A stretch of 54,144 bases of DNA from NCBI GenBank assembly GCA_021841005.1, contig JAKBVZ010000014.1, positions 1-54,144 of the forward strand, in the 5' to 3' direction. The DNA is from Actinomycetes bacterium. Lineage in GTDB: Bacteria > Actinomycetota > Acidimicrobiia > Acidimicrobiales > JAMCPL01. A program made the position numbers and the translations under genes. Below the pieces are notes generated by a model. The model worked only from the letters and a program-made list of their open reading frames with translations. It did not search any database and was not told where the DNA came from. Positions 41,274-49,080 of the stretch are shown here, piece after piece; within the stretch, counting starts at the first letter, position 1; every line of letters starts with the position of its first letter.

Positions 41274-42650
41274 TCAACGAGTTGCCTGCCCATTGTCGTA
41301 CACCAGCTCGCCTTCGTAGATCGTGTGCAGCACCTTGCCGGTAAGCTTCATGCCGGCAAAGGGAGTGTTCCTGGATCGGGACAGCAGGCTTGCCGGATCA
41401 ACGACCCATCCGGCATCAGGATCGAACACGGTGATGTTGGCCGGTGCACCAGGCTGCAGTGGGCCACCTTGACGTCCACCGTGCTTGGCATCCAGGCCTG
41501 CTATGGCAGCGGGTTGCTGGCTAAGCATGCCGATAAGCATTGCAATGCCGATCGGCGCTGTACGCACCCCCTCCTCGCTTGCTTCCGCGTCTTGAGAGAC
41601 GTTGCCAGAATGCGGTGGGAGCCATTCCCTCTTGACGAGGGAGGTGATGGCCACTCCAAGTGCCGTCTCGAGGCCTATCATACCTGGCGGGGCCTGATCC
41701 ATCGGGATATCCCGCTCTTCGGGAGCATGTGGAGCATGATCTGTCGCGATGGCGTCCAGTAACCCTGCTGCTACGGCATCGCGCAGGGCATATACATCCT
41801 CCGCCGTACGGAGCGGCGGGTTTACCCGGTATACCGTATCGTAATCAGACAACATGGCGTCAGTCAGGGAAATATGGTGAGGTGTCACTTCCGCGGTTAC
41901 TCTGAGACCTTCTTCCCGAGCGTGTTGCAACAGCCTCGTCGACATGGCGGTAGAGACGTGCATAAAGTGTATTCGAGCGCGCGCCAACCGCGCCAGAGCG
42001 ATATCTCTTGCCATCATGATCTCTTCAGCTTCACGCGGTACGCCGGCCAGTCCCAGCCGGGAGGACCACTCCCCTTCGTGCATCACCCCGCCTGTAGACA
42101 GCTGCTCCACCTCGCAATGTTGAGCCAGGGTGACATCGAGACCCGAGGCATACTCCAAGGCACGGCGCATCACCGCTGCATCCTGCACTCCCCGACCATC
42201 ATCGGTAAAGATGCTTACGCCCAGGTCCTTCATCTCGGACATAGGGGCCAATTGCTCGCCGGCACGATCGACCGTGATGGCTCCAGCTGGTACAACCTGG
42301 CACGATGCATTTGCAGAAAGTGCAAGGATGTCCTTCACCACTGATGCATTGTCAATTGCGGGATCGGTATTGGGCATGCAGACTACGGCGGTATAGCCCC
42401 CGGCTGCTGCAGCCCGCGTACCGCTCTCCACGGTTTCAGCGCGCTCATAGCCGGGCTGCCTAAGGTGTGTATGCAGATCGACAAAGCCAGGTGACACGAT
42501 ATACCCGTGGCAGTCAAGCACCAGTACTCCCCTGCTGGCCGGCAGGTCTTCACCGATGCTGGAAATGTCATTTCCTTCGACAAGAACGTCACACTTGCGC
42601 GTGCCGGTAGAGTCTACGACGGTGCCGCCTTTCAGGAGGATCCTATGCAT
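41274..42650 (-). CDS. pyrC: Dihydroorotase
   Basis: This 458-residue zinc amidohydrolase closes the dihydroorotate ring. The metal-binding HxH is in FVDLHTHLRQPGYE, followed by the substrate-binding and later ligands in VCMPNTDPAIDN, FTDDGRGVQD and the catalytic Asp in ATDHAPHAPEE. ATG 42650 (MHRILLKGGTVVD) overlaps the pyrB 3' end by 8 bp and lies just after AGGAGG-like sequence; the longer open frame to 42806 is inside pyrB. It belongs to the long type-I dihydroorotase group. Confidence 0.95.
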   Translation of the reverse strand: MHRILLKGGTVVDSTGTRKCDVLVEGNDISSIGEDLPASRGVLVLDCHGYIVSPGFVDLHTHLRQPGYERAETVESGTRAAAAGGYTAVVCMPNTDPAIDNASVVKDILALSANASCQVVPAGAITVDRAGEQLAPMSEMKDLGVSIFTDDGRGVQDAAVMRRALEYASGLDVTLAQHCEVEQLSTGGVMHEGEWSSRLGLAGVPREAEEIMMARDIALARLARARIHFMHVSTAMSTRLLQHAREEGLRVTAEVTPHHISLTDAMLSDYDTVYRVNPPLRTAEDVYALRDAVAAGLLDAIATDHAPHAPEERDIPMDQAPPGMIGLETALGVAITSLVKREWLPPHSGNVSQDAEASEEGVRTAPIGIAMLIGMLSQQPAAIAGLDAKHGGRQGGPLQPGAPANITVFDPDAGWVVDPASLLSRSRNTPFAGMKLTGKVLHTIYEGELVYDNGQATR

Positions 42651-43845
42651 CTGCTGCTTCCGGCAAGCCAATTTGCGAAGTTGACTCTGTTGTAGTGTCC
42701 CGACCGGTATTGTCCCGTGGTAGAGCCCCCACTGATCTGTCATCAGCCTTCCAAGTGCCGGTATTGTGTCCGAGCAGGAGATAGAGCACGGCCATCCGCA
42801 CTGCAACCCCGCTGGTCGCTTGACGGAGGATGAGGGACTTTGGCGAATCCGCGACGGTGTTGTCTATTTCCACTCCCCTGTTAAGGGGACCGGGGTGCAT
42901 TATCACTGCATGATCGGGAAGCATGGCGTAACGCCGCTCATCAATTCCATAGTACGAGTAATACTCTCGTAGGGTTGGCACGTACATGCCGGTTCCGCGT
43001 TCACGCTGCAGCCTGAGAATATAGCATACGTCGACAGAGGGAAGCACCTCATCGAGGCTGGTGGACATCTCACTGGGCCATCCTGCTTGCGACCTCGGCA
43101 ACAAGGTTTTCGGGGCAACAAGTACGGTGCGGGCACCGAGGATGTCCAGTGCCGCCACGAGCGACCTGGCTACTCTCGAATGCTCGATATCTCCCACAAT
43201 AGCCACTCGCAATTTCTTGAAGCATTCTAGATCCGTCTGGGCAACGCCGCTACCGATGCTCGCGGTTGAACCGCTTGAATCCGGTTCCGTACCTGCAGTG
43301 CCATTACGAGCGTACCGTAGAGATGAGACGGGTTCTCTGGACTGACCGGCCCCAATAGCTGGGGCGAAGTGTTGCCTTATCGTGTAACAGTCAAGGAGAG
43401 CCTGGGTGGGGTGTTCGTGACAACCGTCTCCGGCGTTGATCACCGGTACCGGCAGCCATCTTGTAGCTTGAGCAGGCACTCCTGCAGAACTATGCCTGAC
43501 GGCAAAGGCATCCGCTCCTATTGCATGCAAATTCTTGAGAGTATCACGCAGGGTCTCGCCCTTCTTGAGAGAGGACTGCGACGCATTGAGTGTGACGACG
43601 TCCATGGATAGGCGTTTGGCGGCAATTTCGAACGAGGTTCTCGTCCTAGTGGAATCCTCTGCAAATACGATTGCAAGTGTTTTCCCTCTGAGAGTTGGAA
43701 GTTTCGGGATGTCGCGGCCAAGGACCTCGGAAAACGAGTCGGATAGTTGCATTATACGCTTGATACCCGCAATATCGAGATCCCTGATCGAGATGAGACC
43801 GGCAAGCCTACTCGCTGCCGATGCCATGGCATCCTGCTGCGCCAT
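42643..43845 (-). CDS. pyrB: Aspartate carbamoyltransferase
   Basis: This 400-residue catalytic subunit joins carbamoyl phosphate to aspartate. Carbamoyl-phosphate binding is shown by FAEDSTRTRTSFE and the HPTQALLD loop; the aspartate side by MHPGPLNRGVEID. It is about 90 residues longer than the family norm: a roughly 45-residue Gly/Ser-rich insert follows the TIRQHFAP segment, and a 40-residue low-complexity tail overlaps pyrC. ATG 43845 is chosen with AGGAG six bases upstream; that ribosome site lies in a 33-bp near-duplication (MAQQE/MAQQD), so ATG 43875 or 43866 is also open. Confidence 0.94.
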   Translation of the reverse strand: MAQQDAMASAASRLAGLISIRDLDIAGIKRIMQLSDSFSEVLGRDIPKLPTLRGKTLAIVFAEDSTRTRTSFEIAAKRLSMDVVTLNASQSSLKKGETLRDTLKNLHAIGADAFAVRHSSAGVPAQATRWLPVPVINAGDGCHEHPTQALLDCYTIRQHFAPAIGAGQSREPVSSLRYARNGTAGTEPDSSGSTASIGSGVAQTDLECFKKLRVAIVGDIEHSRVARSLVAALDILGARTVLVAPKTLLPRSQAGWPSEMSTSLDEVLPSVDVCYILRLQRERGTGMYVPTLREYYSYYGIDERRYAMLPDHAVIMHPGPLNRGVEIDNTVADSPKSLILRQATSGVAVRMAVLYLLLGHNTGTWKADDRSVGALPRDNTGRDTTTESTSQIGLPEAADA

Positions 43846-44004
43846 ATTGCTCTCCTGCTGCGCCATGCCATTCATGGTATGGCGATCCGTGTTGCACTTG
43901 AATGCCGCACCCTGCCGCTCATCGTCTCCTGCCCCGATATCGAGTCAGGTTGGCCAGCAGCCGGTAACCCGGTACATATACATGGTCGCGTATCTGCATG
44001 ACGA

Positions 44005-44574
44005 TCATTTCCTGACCACATCTCCAAGTAGGACGCCGTCCAGGCTCACGTCCACCTGTTCGGTAAGACGTGTGGGAAGGTTTTTCCCCACATAATCGGG
44101 CCGGATAGGCAGTTCCCGATGCCCCCTGTCCACCATGACCGCAAGCTGGATAGACCTGGCTCGTCCAAAGTCGGAAAGCGCCTGCAGCGCAGCCCGTACG
44201 GTCCTGCCCGTAAAGAGTACGTCATCAACGAGCACAACCGCCATGCCTGTGAGATTGACCGGAATGCTGGTTATCGCTTCTGGGAGAACGGGCCTCAATT
44301 GGATGTCATCCCTGTAGAAGGCCACATCCAGCGTTCCTACCGGAACGTGGGTTCCTTCCACCTCCTCGATTATTGCGCCGAGCTTTGCAGAGATGGGCAC
44401 CCCACCAGTCTGTAGGCCGACCAAGACCAGATCATCCACTCCCTTGTTGCGCTCGACAATCTCATGAGCAATCCTGACCAGCGCTCTATGTACATCATCG
44501 ACCGCCATTACCTGCGAACGAGGAACGAACACACCGCCTCTGGGTGTGGCAAGCTTGCGCTCACGTTCTGCCAA
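44005..44574 (-). CDS. pyrR: PyrR, pyrimidine operon regulator / uracil phosphoribosyltransferase
   Basis: This 189-residue RNA-binding regulator senses UMP and has phosphoribosyltransferase ancestry. The PRPP-binding loop is [18 protein letters not shown], and [13 protein letters not shown] and [12 protein letters not shown] are family hallmarks. The start is TTG at 44574 with AGGAGG nine bases upstream. A perfect PyrR-binding RNA motif lies 27 bp upstream of the start, so the gene probably controls its own operon, pyrR-pyrB-pyrC-carA-carB-pyrD-pyrF, most likely at translation since the motif is next to the ribosome site and no terminator follows. Confidence 0.95.
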   Translation of the reverse strand: MAERERKLATPRGGVFVPRSQVMAVDDVHRALVRIAHEIVERNKGVDDLVLVGLQTGGVPISAKLGAIIEEVEGTHVPVGTLDVAFYRDDIQLRPVLPEAITSIPVNLTGMAVVLVDDVLFTGRTVRAALQALSDFGRARSIQLAVMVDRGHRELPIRPDYVGKNLPTRLTEQVDVSLDGVLLGDVVRK

Positions 44575-44601
44575 GTGCTGTTTCCTCCTAGGTTCCGTAC
44601 G

Positions 44602-44615
44602 AGCCTCTCGGGACT
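44602..44615 (-). promoter_or_regulatory. PyrR-binding RNA element upstream of pyrR
   Basis: The minus strand reads AGTCCCGAGAGGCT, an exact match to the remembered PyrR-binding consensus ARUCCNGNGAGGYU. It is enclosed by a CGAG/CTCG stem, giving the usual hairpin with the conserved bases in the loop and bulge. It ends about 15 nt before the pyrR ribosome site, so PyrR-UMP binding could block translation of the operon. Confidence 0.88.
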
Positions 44616-44801
44616 CGCTTGACGGTCAATACAGCTATCACTGTACACGCTTACGCGGGTACGCGCAATTATGCTGCTGGACATTTTTCGAAATTCCGCG
44701 AATCGTTACAACCTAGGTTGACACTCGTGCGTCTATATACATGTGGAAGGTGAAAGTCACTGGTAAGGCAGGCATGCCTGGCATGATGGAGGTCGAAACA
44801 A
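44616..44801. promoter_or_regulatory. Divergent intergenic region, pyrR and lipoprotein genes
   Basis: This stretch lies between the PyrR element and the plus-strand lipoprotein start. A TTGACA at 44718-44723 (plus) is a plausible -35 for the lipoprotein, but the TATATAC that follows is too close for a standard pair. A CCTAGG palindrome overlaps just upstream, and AGGCATGCCT, a 10-bp palindrome, lies at about 44768-44777. No confident promoter can be named. Confidence 0.25.
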
Positions 44802-45857
44802 ATGATGACGCAAATGTGGAATGACATGGACAGAGACACTGGAGTTGTGAGGCAATGCGGTAAAACCAGGACAGCCGTTTTAGCAGTAGCTGCACTGATG
44901 GCCGCCGCTTTGCTGCTGGATGCGTGCAGCGGTGCCAGACTATCCGATACTCGAAGTACCAGTCATCAGAACCCGCACAGCACTATCGGCCATCAGAACC
45001 CGCACAGCGGAGTGCGCGTCGCCGCCACGACGCACAGCACGGTGCCCGTAACGGCGGGAACACCAGTAGTCGTGAATGGCCGTTTTGTCAAGAAAGTAGT
45101 GGTAGGTGGTCTCAGCGTGAGTCCTCTGGCGGGTGGTGGTGCTCGCCCGCTCGGTCTTGACGCTTCCCTTGCTGCCAGCTACGTCAGAATCACGGGCGGC
45201 CTTGCCGGTGGTGTGGCTGATGGTCGACAAGTGGTCGGTTATGGTTCGGTCACGCTCACCGGTGTCAGTATGCCGGCTGGTACGTCGGCTCTTTCTGCAA
45301 CACCGGCCTGGGTCGGAATTGCTTACGCCGGCACGCGGCCGGAAGCTGTTTACTCTTGCCCTGATATGCACGCACCTTATGGGAAGGGTGGACCGTACAG
45401 GCCGGTGGACACTGCCGTAGTATTCTACGGTACCGGTGGTGACGGGGCCGTACTCTACAGCACAGGAGGATCCTTGCCCTGCGGAACTGGATACTCGAAG
45501 CCGTCAGTCTCGCTGGCGGATGGACTCGTATCCGTCCCCTGGCAACAGGTGGGTCCGGCAGGACTGTCGACAACTGTCGCATACACTGTACCTTCATGTG
45601 CCACTCTGGTCACCGCCGGTGGCGGCGGGAATGTACGCACGGGTATCTATACCATAGACATTACCGTTGCTATTCCATTTGACCGAGCGGGCTGCTCGAA
45701 CATCGTTTCCCGTACGACGGTAGTTAGAGTGTTCCCTTCCAATATAGGGCCGCCAGGCGGTCCAACGCCTCCAGCCCACGTAGTTCTCGAGCATTCGATC
45801 TGGCCTGCCTTTGCCCCGCAAGGATTCAGGCCACCTGACTTCAACGAGCCTCGCTGA
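44802..45857 (+). CDS. Putative secreted lipoprotein of unknown function
   Basis: This 351-residue protein begins with a basic head, a hydrophobic segment AVLAVAALMAAALLLDACSG (about 25-44) and a lipobox-like LDAC, so it is probably lipidated and exported. After it comes a Ser/His/Thr-rich linker with a repeated HQNPHS, then an all-beta Gly/Val/Thr-rich body with several Cys (YSCPD, LPCGTG, VPSCAT, AGCSN) that could form disulfides. No enzyme motif is recognised. GGAGG lies nine bases before the ATG at 44802. It is the first gene of a plus-strand block inserted between pyrR and nusB. Only the export prediction is supported. Confidence 0.65.
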   Translation: MMTQMWNDMDRDTGVVRQCGKTRTAVLAVAALMAAALLLDACSGARLSDTRSTSHQNPHSTIGHQNPHSGVRVAATTHSTVPVTAGTPVVVNGRFVKKVVVGGLSVSPLAGGGARPLGLDASLAASYVRITGGLAGGVADGRQVVGYGSVTLTGVSMPAGTSALSATPAWVGIAYAGTRPEAVYSCPDMHAPYGKGGPYRPVDTAVVFYGTGGDGAVLYSTGGSLPCGTGYSKPSVSLADGLVSVPWQQVGPAGLSTTVAYTVPSCATLVTAGGGGNVRTGIYTIDITVAIPFDRAGCSNIVSRTTVVRVFPSNIGPPGGPTPPAHVVLEHSIWPAFAPQGFRPPDFNEPR

Positions 45858-45929
45858 ATCCGTTCCGTTCCCAGCGCGATCGTGTTTCCTGCAGGTACCG
45901 TCCGGGCGGTTTGGTGCCACCGTTCCCGG

Positions 45930-46039
45930 AGGCTGATAGGTTCCGACAGTTTGCACCCTCACAGGTTTCCCTCACCGCGCTCCCTGTCATCGAGACCAAG
46001 GCAGGCTGATAGGTTCCGACAGTTTGCACCCTCACAGGT
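45930..46039. repeat. Two perfect 37-bp direct repeats, 36-bp spacing
   Basis: Positions 45930-45966 and 46003-46039 are identical over 37 bp (beginning AGGCTGATAGG, ending CCTCACAGGT). The 36-bp interval and both flanks are unrelated to each other. This is the geometry of a two-repeat, one-spacer CRISPR. The repeat differs from the type I-G repeat at 152-1473 and has no strong internal stem. It lies in the 392-bp gene-free gap between the lipoprotein and cyclodeaminase genes; the rest of that gap shows nothing clear. Confidence 0.9.
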
Positions 46040-46249
46040 GGCAAGCAATGGCCTGAACTGCAGCCTCGGGAGCGGCAACCACCCTTTTCGAGTTGCGGGA
46101 TATCTGACACCAGCGTAACTGTCAATCGATATAGGATGGAACCAGGTCGACGCATCTGTGTTTTTTATATATGAATGAGCACCGTATGGCAACCAACTAG
46201 CATGTATCATGGCGTCCATACATTTCACGGTTACGACAAGGAGAAGGTA

Positions 46250-47494
46250 ATGCCAGCAGAGAGGGTAGAGTTACGAGGACACATTATAGACTCGTTGACA
46301 CTTGCAAAAGTATTGGATCTGATAATCACGAGAGGCGCGGAATATACTGTAGTTGAGATAGATATAGGTAAAACACAGCTGGATCCGTCGAGAGTATTAC
46401 TAGAGGTTGGCTCAGACGACCCCGAGCTATTACAATCCCTGCTCATAGACCTACATAGCCAAGGAGCTAACAGGCTAGAGACACAAGAGGCCACTTTGGA
46501 ACCCTGTGCACAGGATGGCGTGCTTCCAGAAGACTTTTATTCGACAACCAATTTGCCGACAAAAGTACTAGTGTCAGGCAAATGGCTGGAGGTAGAGTAT
46601 CCTGAAATGGATTGTGCAATAGTCATTGACAGTAGCTCACTTAGTGCTGGTGACACGCCACAAGCCACAGCGGTTCCCATGCACAAGGTACGCACTGGTG
46701 ACATGGTTGTCGTAGGAGATCACGGCGTGGTTGTCGAGCCTATTGTTGAGTCCCATGAATCTGCTTCATTCCATTTTATGAGTTCGCAGGCCTCATCAGA
46801 AAAGCCGAAACGTTTAATAGTGGCTAAAGTTGCTGAACGAATAATGGCAACAAGACAACTCACTCCGCCAGGGGATGTATTAGCCGTGTGCGGTCCTGCT
46901 GCAATCCATACTGGAGCTGGACAGTCCCTGGCCAGGCTGATCAGGGATGGATGGATAACTATGCTATTTGCTGGCAACGGATTCGCAACGCACGACTTAG
47001 AATCAAACATCCTAGGAACATCCTTGGGAGTATCTCTCCGAGAAGGCAATCAGACCGAAAGCGGGCACTCAAATCACTTAAGAGTAATCAACGAAATCAG
47101 GAAGTTGGGCTCCATCCAGAATGCCGTCGAAAAAGGTTACCTCAAATCCGGAGTACTCTATGAGTGCGTAGTCAATGGAGTCCCTTATGTTCTCGGTGGC
47201 TCGTTACGAGACGACGGCCCGCTTCCAGACGTAATGACGGATGTTGTGCAGGCTACGGATCGTATGAGGGAGTTGCGTGCAAACGTCAACCTCGCTATCA
47301 TGCTTGCAACCACCTTGCATGCCATTGCTGTTGGTAATATCCTGTCATCCAAGGTGGAGACCTTCTGCGTGGATATCAATCAGGCAGTAGTTACCAAGTT
47401 GTCGGATAGAGGCAGTCATCAAACTGTAGGAATAGTGACCGACGTAGGATTGTTCATATCAGAGCTGGCCGACATTCTCTCTCCGCAGGCATAG
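46250..47494 (+). CDS. TIGR00300-family ornithine cyclodeaminase
   Basis: This 414-residue NAD-dependent enzyme belongs to the family found mainly in archaea and as the C-terminal part of cyanobacterial AgrE/ArgZ, where it converts ornithine to proline and ammonia. Hallmarks from start to end are ELRGHIIDSLTL, LPEDFYSTTN, EMDCAIVI, FMSSQASSEKP, CGPAAIHTGAG, GNGFATHDLESN, GGSLRDDGPLPDVMTDVVQA and CVDINQAVVTKLSDRGSHQ. It is unrelated to the mu-crystallin-type cyclodeaminases. ATG 46250 has AAGGAG seven bases upstream; the frame opens at 46175. The gene is visibly richer in A+T than its neighbours, which suggests acquisition by transfer. Confidence 0.88.
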   Translation: MPAERVELRGHIIDSLTLAKVLDLIITRGAEYTVVEIDIGKTQLDPSRVLLEVGSDDPELLQSLLIDLHSQGANRLETQEATLEPCAQDGVLPEDFYSTTNLPTKVLVSGKWLEVEYPEMDCAIVIDSSSLSAGDTPQATAVPMHKVRTGDMVVVGDHGVVVEPIVESHESASFHFMSSQASSEKPKRLIVAKVAERIMATRQLTPPGDVLAVCGPAAIHTGAGQSLARLIRDGWITMLFAGNGFATHDLESNILGTSLGVSLREGNQTESGHSNHLRVINEIRKLGSIQNAVEKGYLKSGVLYECVVNGVPYVLGGSLRDDGPLPDVMTDVVQATDRMRELRANVNLAIMLATTLHAIAVGNILSSKVETFCVDINQAVVTKLSDRGSHQTVGIVTDVGLFISELADILSPQA

Positions 47495-47796
47495 CATGCA
47501 GGCTCTTTGCGTGCCAGTGATCTAGTCCGCCGGGTGCCCAGCAGGTCTCCGTGAAGGTGAAAGTGGTATACGGTCTTGGGATGCCAGCGAACTCCGGTCC
47601 ATCCTCCATGTGAACCAAGACCACGGGCAGCGCTGGCGGATCCGGCCCTCGGGCGAGAGCAGTCCCGAATCTAATCCACGATAGTGTTACAGCCGTACGG
47701 TACACTGATCAGCATGAAACATCTGTATATACGCATATGCGTGTGCGTGTGCGTGTGCGTGTGCGTGTGCGTGGAACCTCATGAGCGAGGGAATAT
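47495..47796 (+). promoter_or_regulatory. Intergenic region with (TGTGCG)n microsatellite upstream of yhaO
   Basis: This 302-bp gap separates the cyclodeaminase from yhaO. At 47739-47773 the hexamer GTGTGC repeats more than five times without error, ending 23 bp before the yhaO start. TATATA precedes it at about 47726-47731. If that is a -10 box the repeat would sit in the 5' leader, otherwise between promoter elements. A minus-strand frame covering 47454-47705 is not convincing. Confidence 0.55.
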
Positions 47797-49080
47797 ATGA
47801 AGTTCCGATTTGTTCACGCTGCCGACCTACATCTCGATACACCATTCAAAGGGATTGGAAAGGTCAACCCGATGATCGCCGAGGCTTTGCGCGATGCGTC
47901 CATCGCTGCATTCGATAACCTGATCGACTTGGCACTACAGCGACAGGTCGCCTTTGTGATCCTTGCGGGGGACATCTACGATGGTGCAGAGCGAGGGGTA
48001 CGAGCTCAGATGCGGTTCCTCGCCGGGCTCAAACGGCTTGACGATGCAGGCATCCGATCGTTTATCGTACACGGAAATCATGACCCCGTGGAAGCCGGCT
48101 GGTCCGCCATTCGTGAGTGGCCGAGACTGGTTACGGTGTTCGGCCACAACGACGTGCAGGTGGAGACCGTAGCCATAGATGGCGCAGATGTTGCAACTGT
48201 CCACGGTATCAGCTTTGCCGAGCGGGAGGAGTCCGAAAATTTAGCACTACGTTTTGCCGGCGACCGTGACGCTGGATTGCAAATCGGTGTATTGCACTGC
48301 AATGTGGGCAACGACAGCGATCACGCTCCGTACGCTCCATGCACTCTGGATGACCTCGTGAATGCCGGCCTTGACTACTGGGCACTTGGGCATATCCATA
48401 AGCGCAGCATCCTCCGCAACGGCCATCCCTGGATCATCTATCCGGGCAACACCCAAGGCAGGAGCAGCAAGCCAAGCGAAAGCGGGGCAAAAGGCGCGTA
48501 TGTCGTGGAAGCGGACGGAACGTCCATCCAATCCGTCGAATTCGTGCCGCTCGACGCCATCCGTTTCGAGCGTGTAGATGTGTCGGTCTCCGGCATCTCC
48601 GACTTACCAGGTATGCTGGACAACCTCCAGGAAAGGGCTGCAGAGCTGCATTCCCAAGCTGGAAGTAGGGCTCTCATCGTAGATGCGAGCATAACCGGTT
48701 CCGGACCGGTGCATGACGACCTTAGTCTCGACGGAGCATTGGACGAAACGTTGCAAAGCCTGCGGGATGCATCCGGCGATTACGTCCCTTTCTTGTGGTG
48801 GAACCAGCTTCATAATGAGACCAGCCCGATGCTCGATCTCGACAAGATTCGCCAGAGGAACGATTTTGCCAGCGAGTTGCTGTCACTTGCAGACGACATT
48901 CTCGAGCAGGAAGGTAGCATGACAAGTCTCTCGAACGAGCTGTTGAGCGACTTACCGAGGCGTAAGCTGGAGGCCGCAGGTGTGATGGTTCCCGATGTCG
49001 TGAGCACCGCACTCTGGCGGCGAGCCACCATACATGCGCTGGAGCTCCTCCTCGAGGAGCGGGAGAGCGATGCACCATGA
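47797..49080 (+). CDS. yhaO: YhaO-like (SbcD/Mre11-type) metallophosphoesterase
   Basis: This 427-residue DNA repair exonuclease subunit has the full calcineurin-like metal site: DLH in HAADLHLDTP, GDIYD, GNHDP, the later HCNVG, and GHIHKR. The C-terminal half is the helical ATPase-docking region. It matches Bacillus YhaO and Mre11/SbcD relatives that pair with an SMC-like ATPase. GAGGG lies six bases before the ATG. The stop overlaps the next gene (ATGA), as expected for two halves of one nuclease complex. Confidence 0.9.
   Translation: MKFRFVHAADLHLDTPFKGIGKVNPMIAEALRDASIAAFDNLIDLALQRQVAFVILAGDIYDGAERGVRAQMRFLAGLKRLDDAGIRSFIVHGNHDPVEAGWSAIREWPRLVTVFGHNDVQVETVAIDGADVATVHGISFAEREESENLALRFAGDRDAGLQIGVLHCNVGNDSDHAPYAPCTLDDLVNAGLDYWALGHIHKRSILRNGHPWIIYPGNTQGRSSKPSESGAKGAYVVEADGTSIQSVEFVPLDAIRFERVDVSVSGISDLPGMLDNLQERAAELHSQAGSRALIVDASITGSGPVHDDLSLDGALDETLQSLRDASGDYVPFLWWNQLHNETSPMLDLDKIRQRNDFASELLSLADDILEQEGSMTSLSNELLSDLPRRKLEAAGVMVPDVVSTALWRRATIHALELLLEERESDAP

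Noticed and set aside
47454-47705. Minus-strand frame of 83 codons between the cyclodeaminase and yhaO
   Set aside because: Part of the translation looks protein-like, but it overlaps the end of the cyclodeaminase gene, has no ribosome site and matches no family I know.
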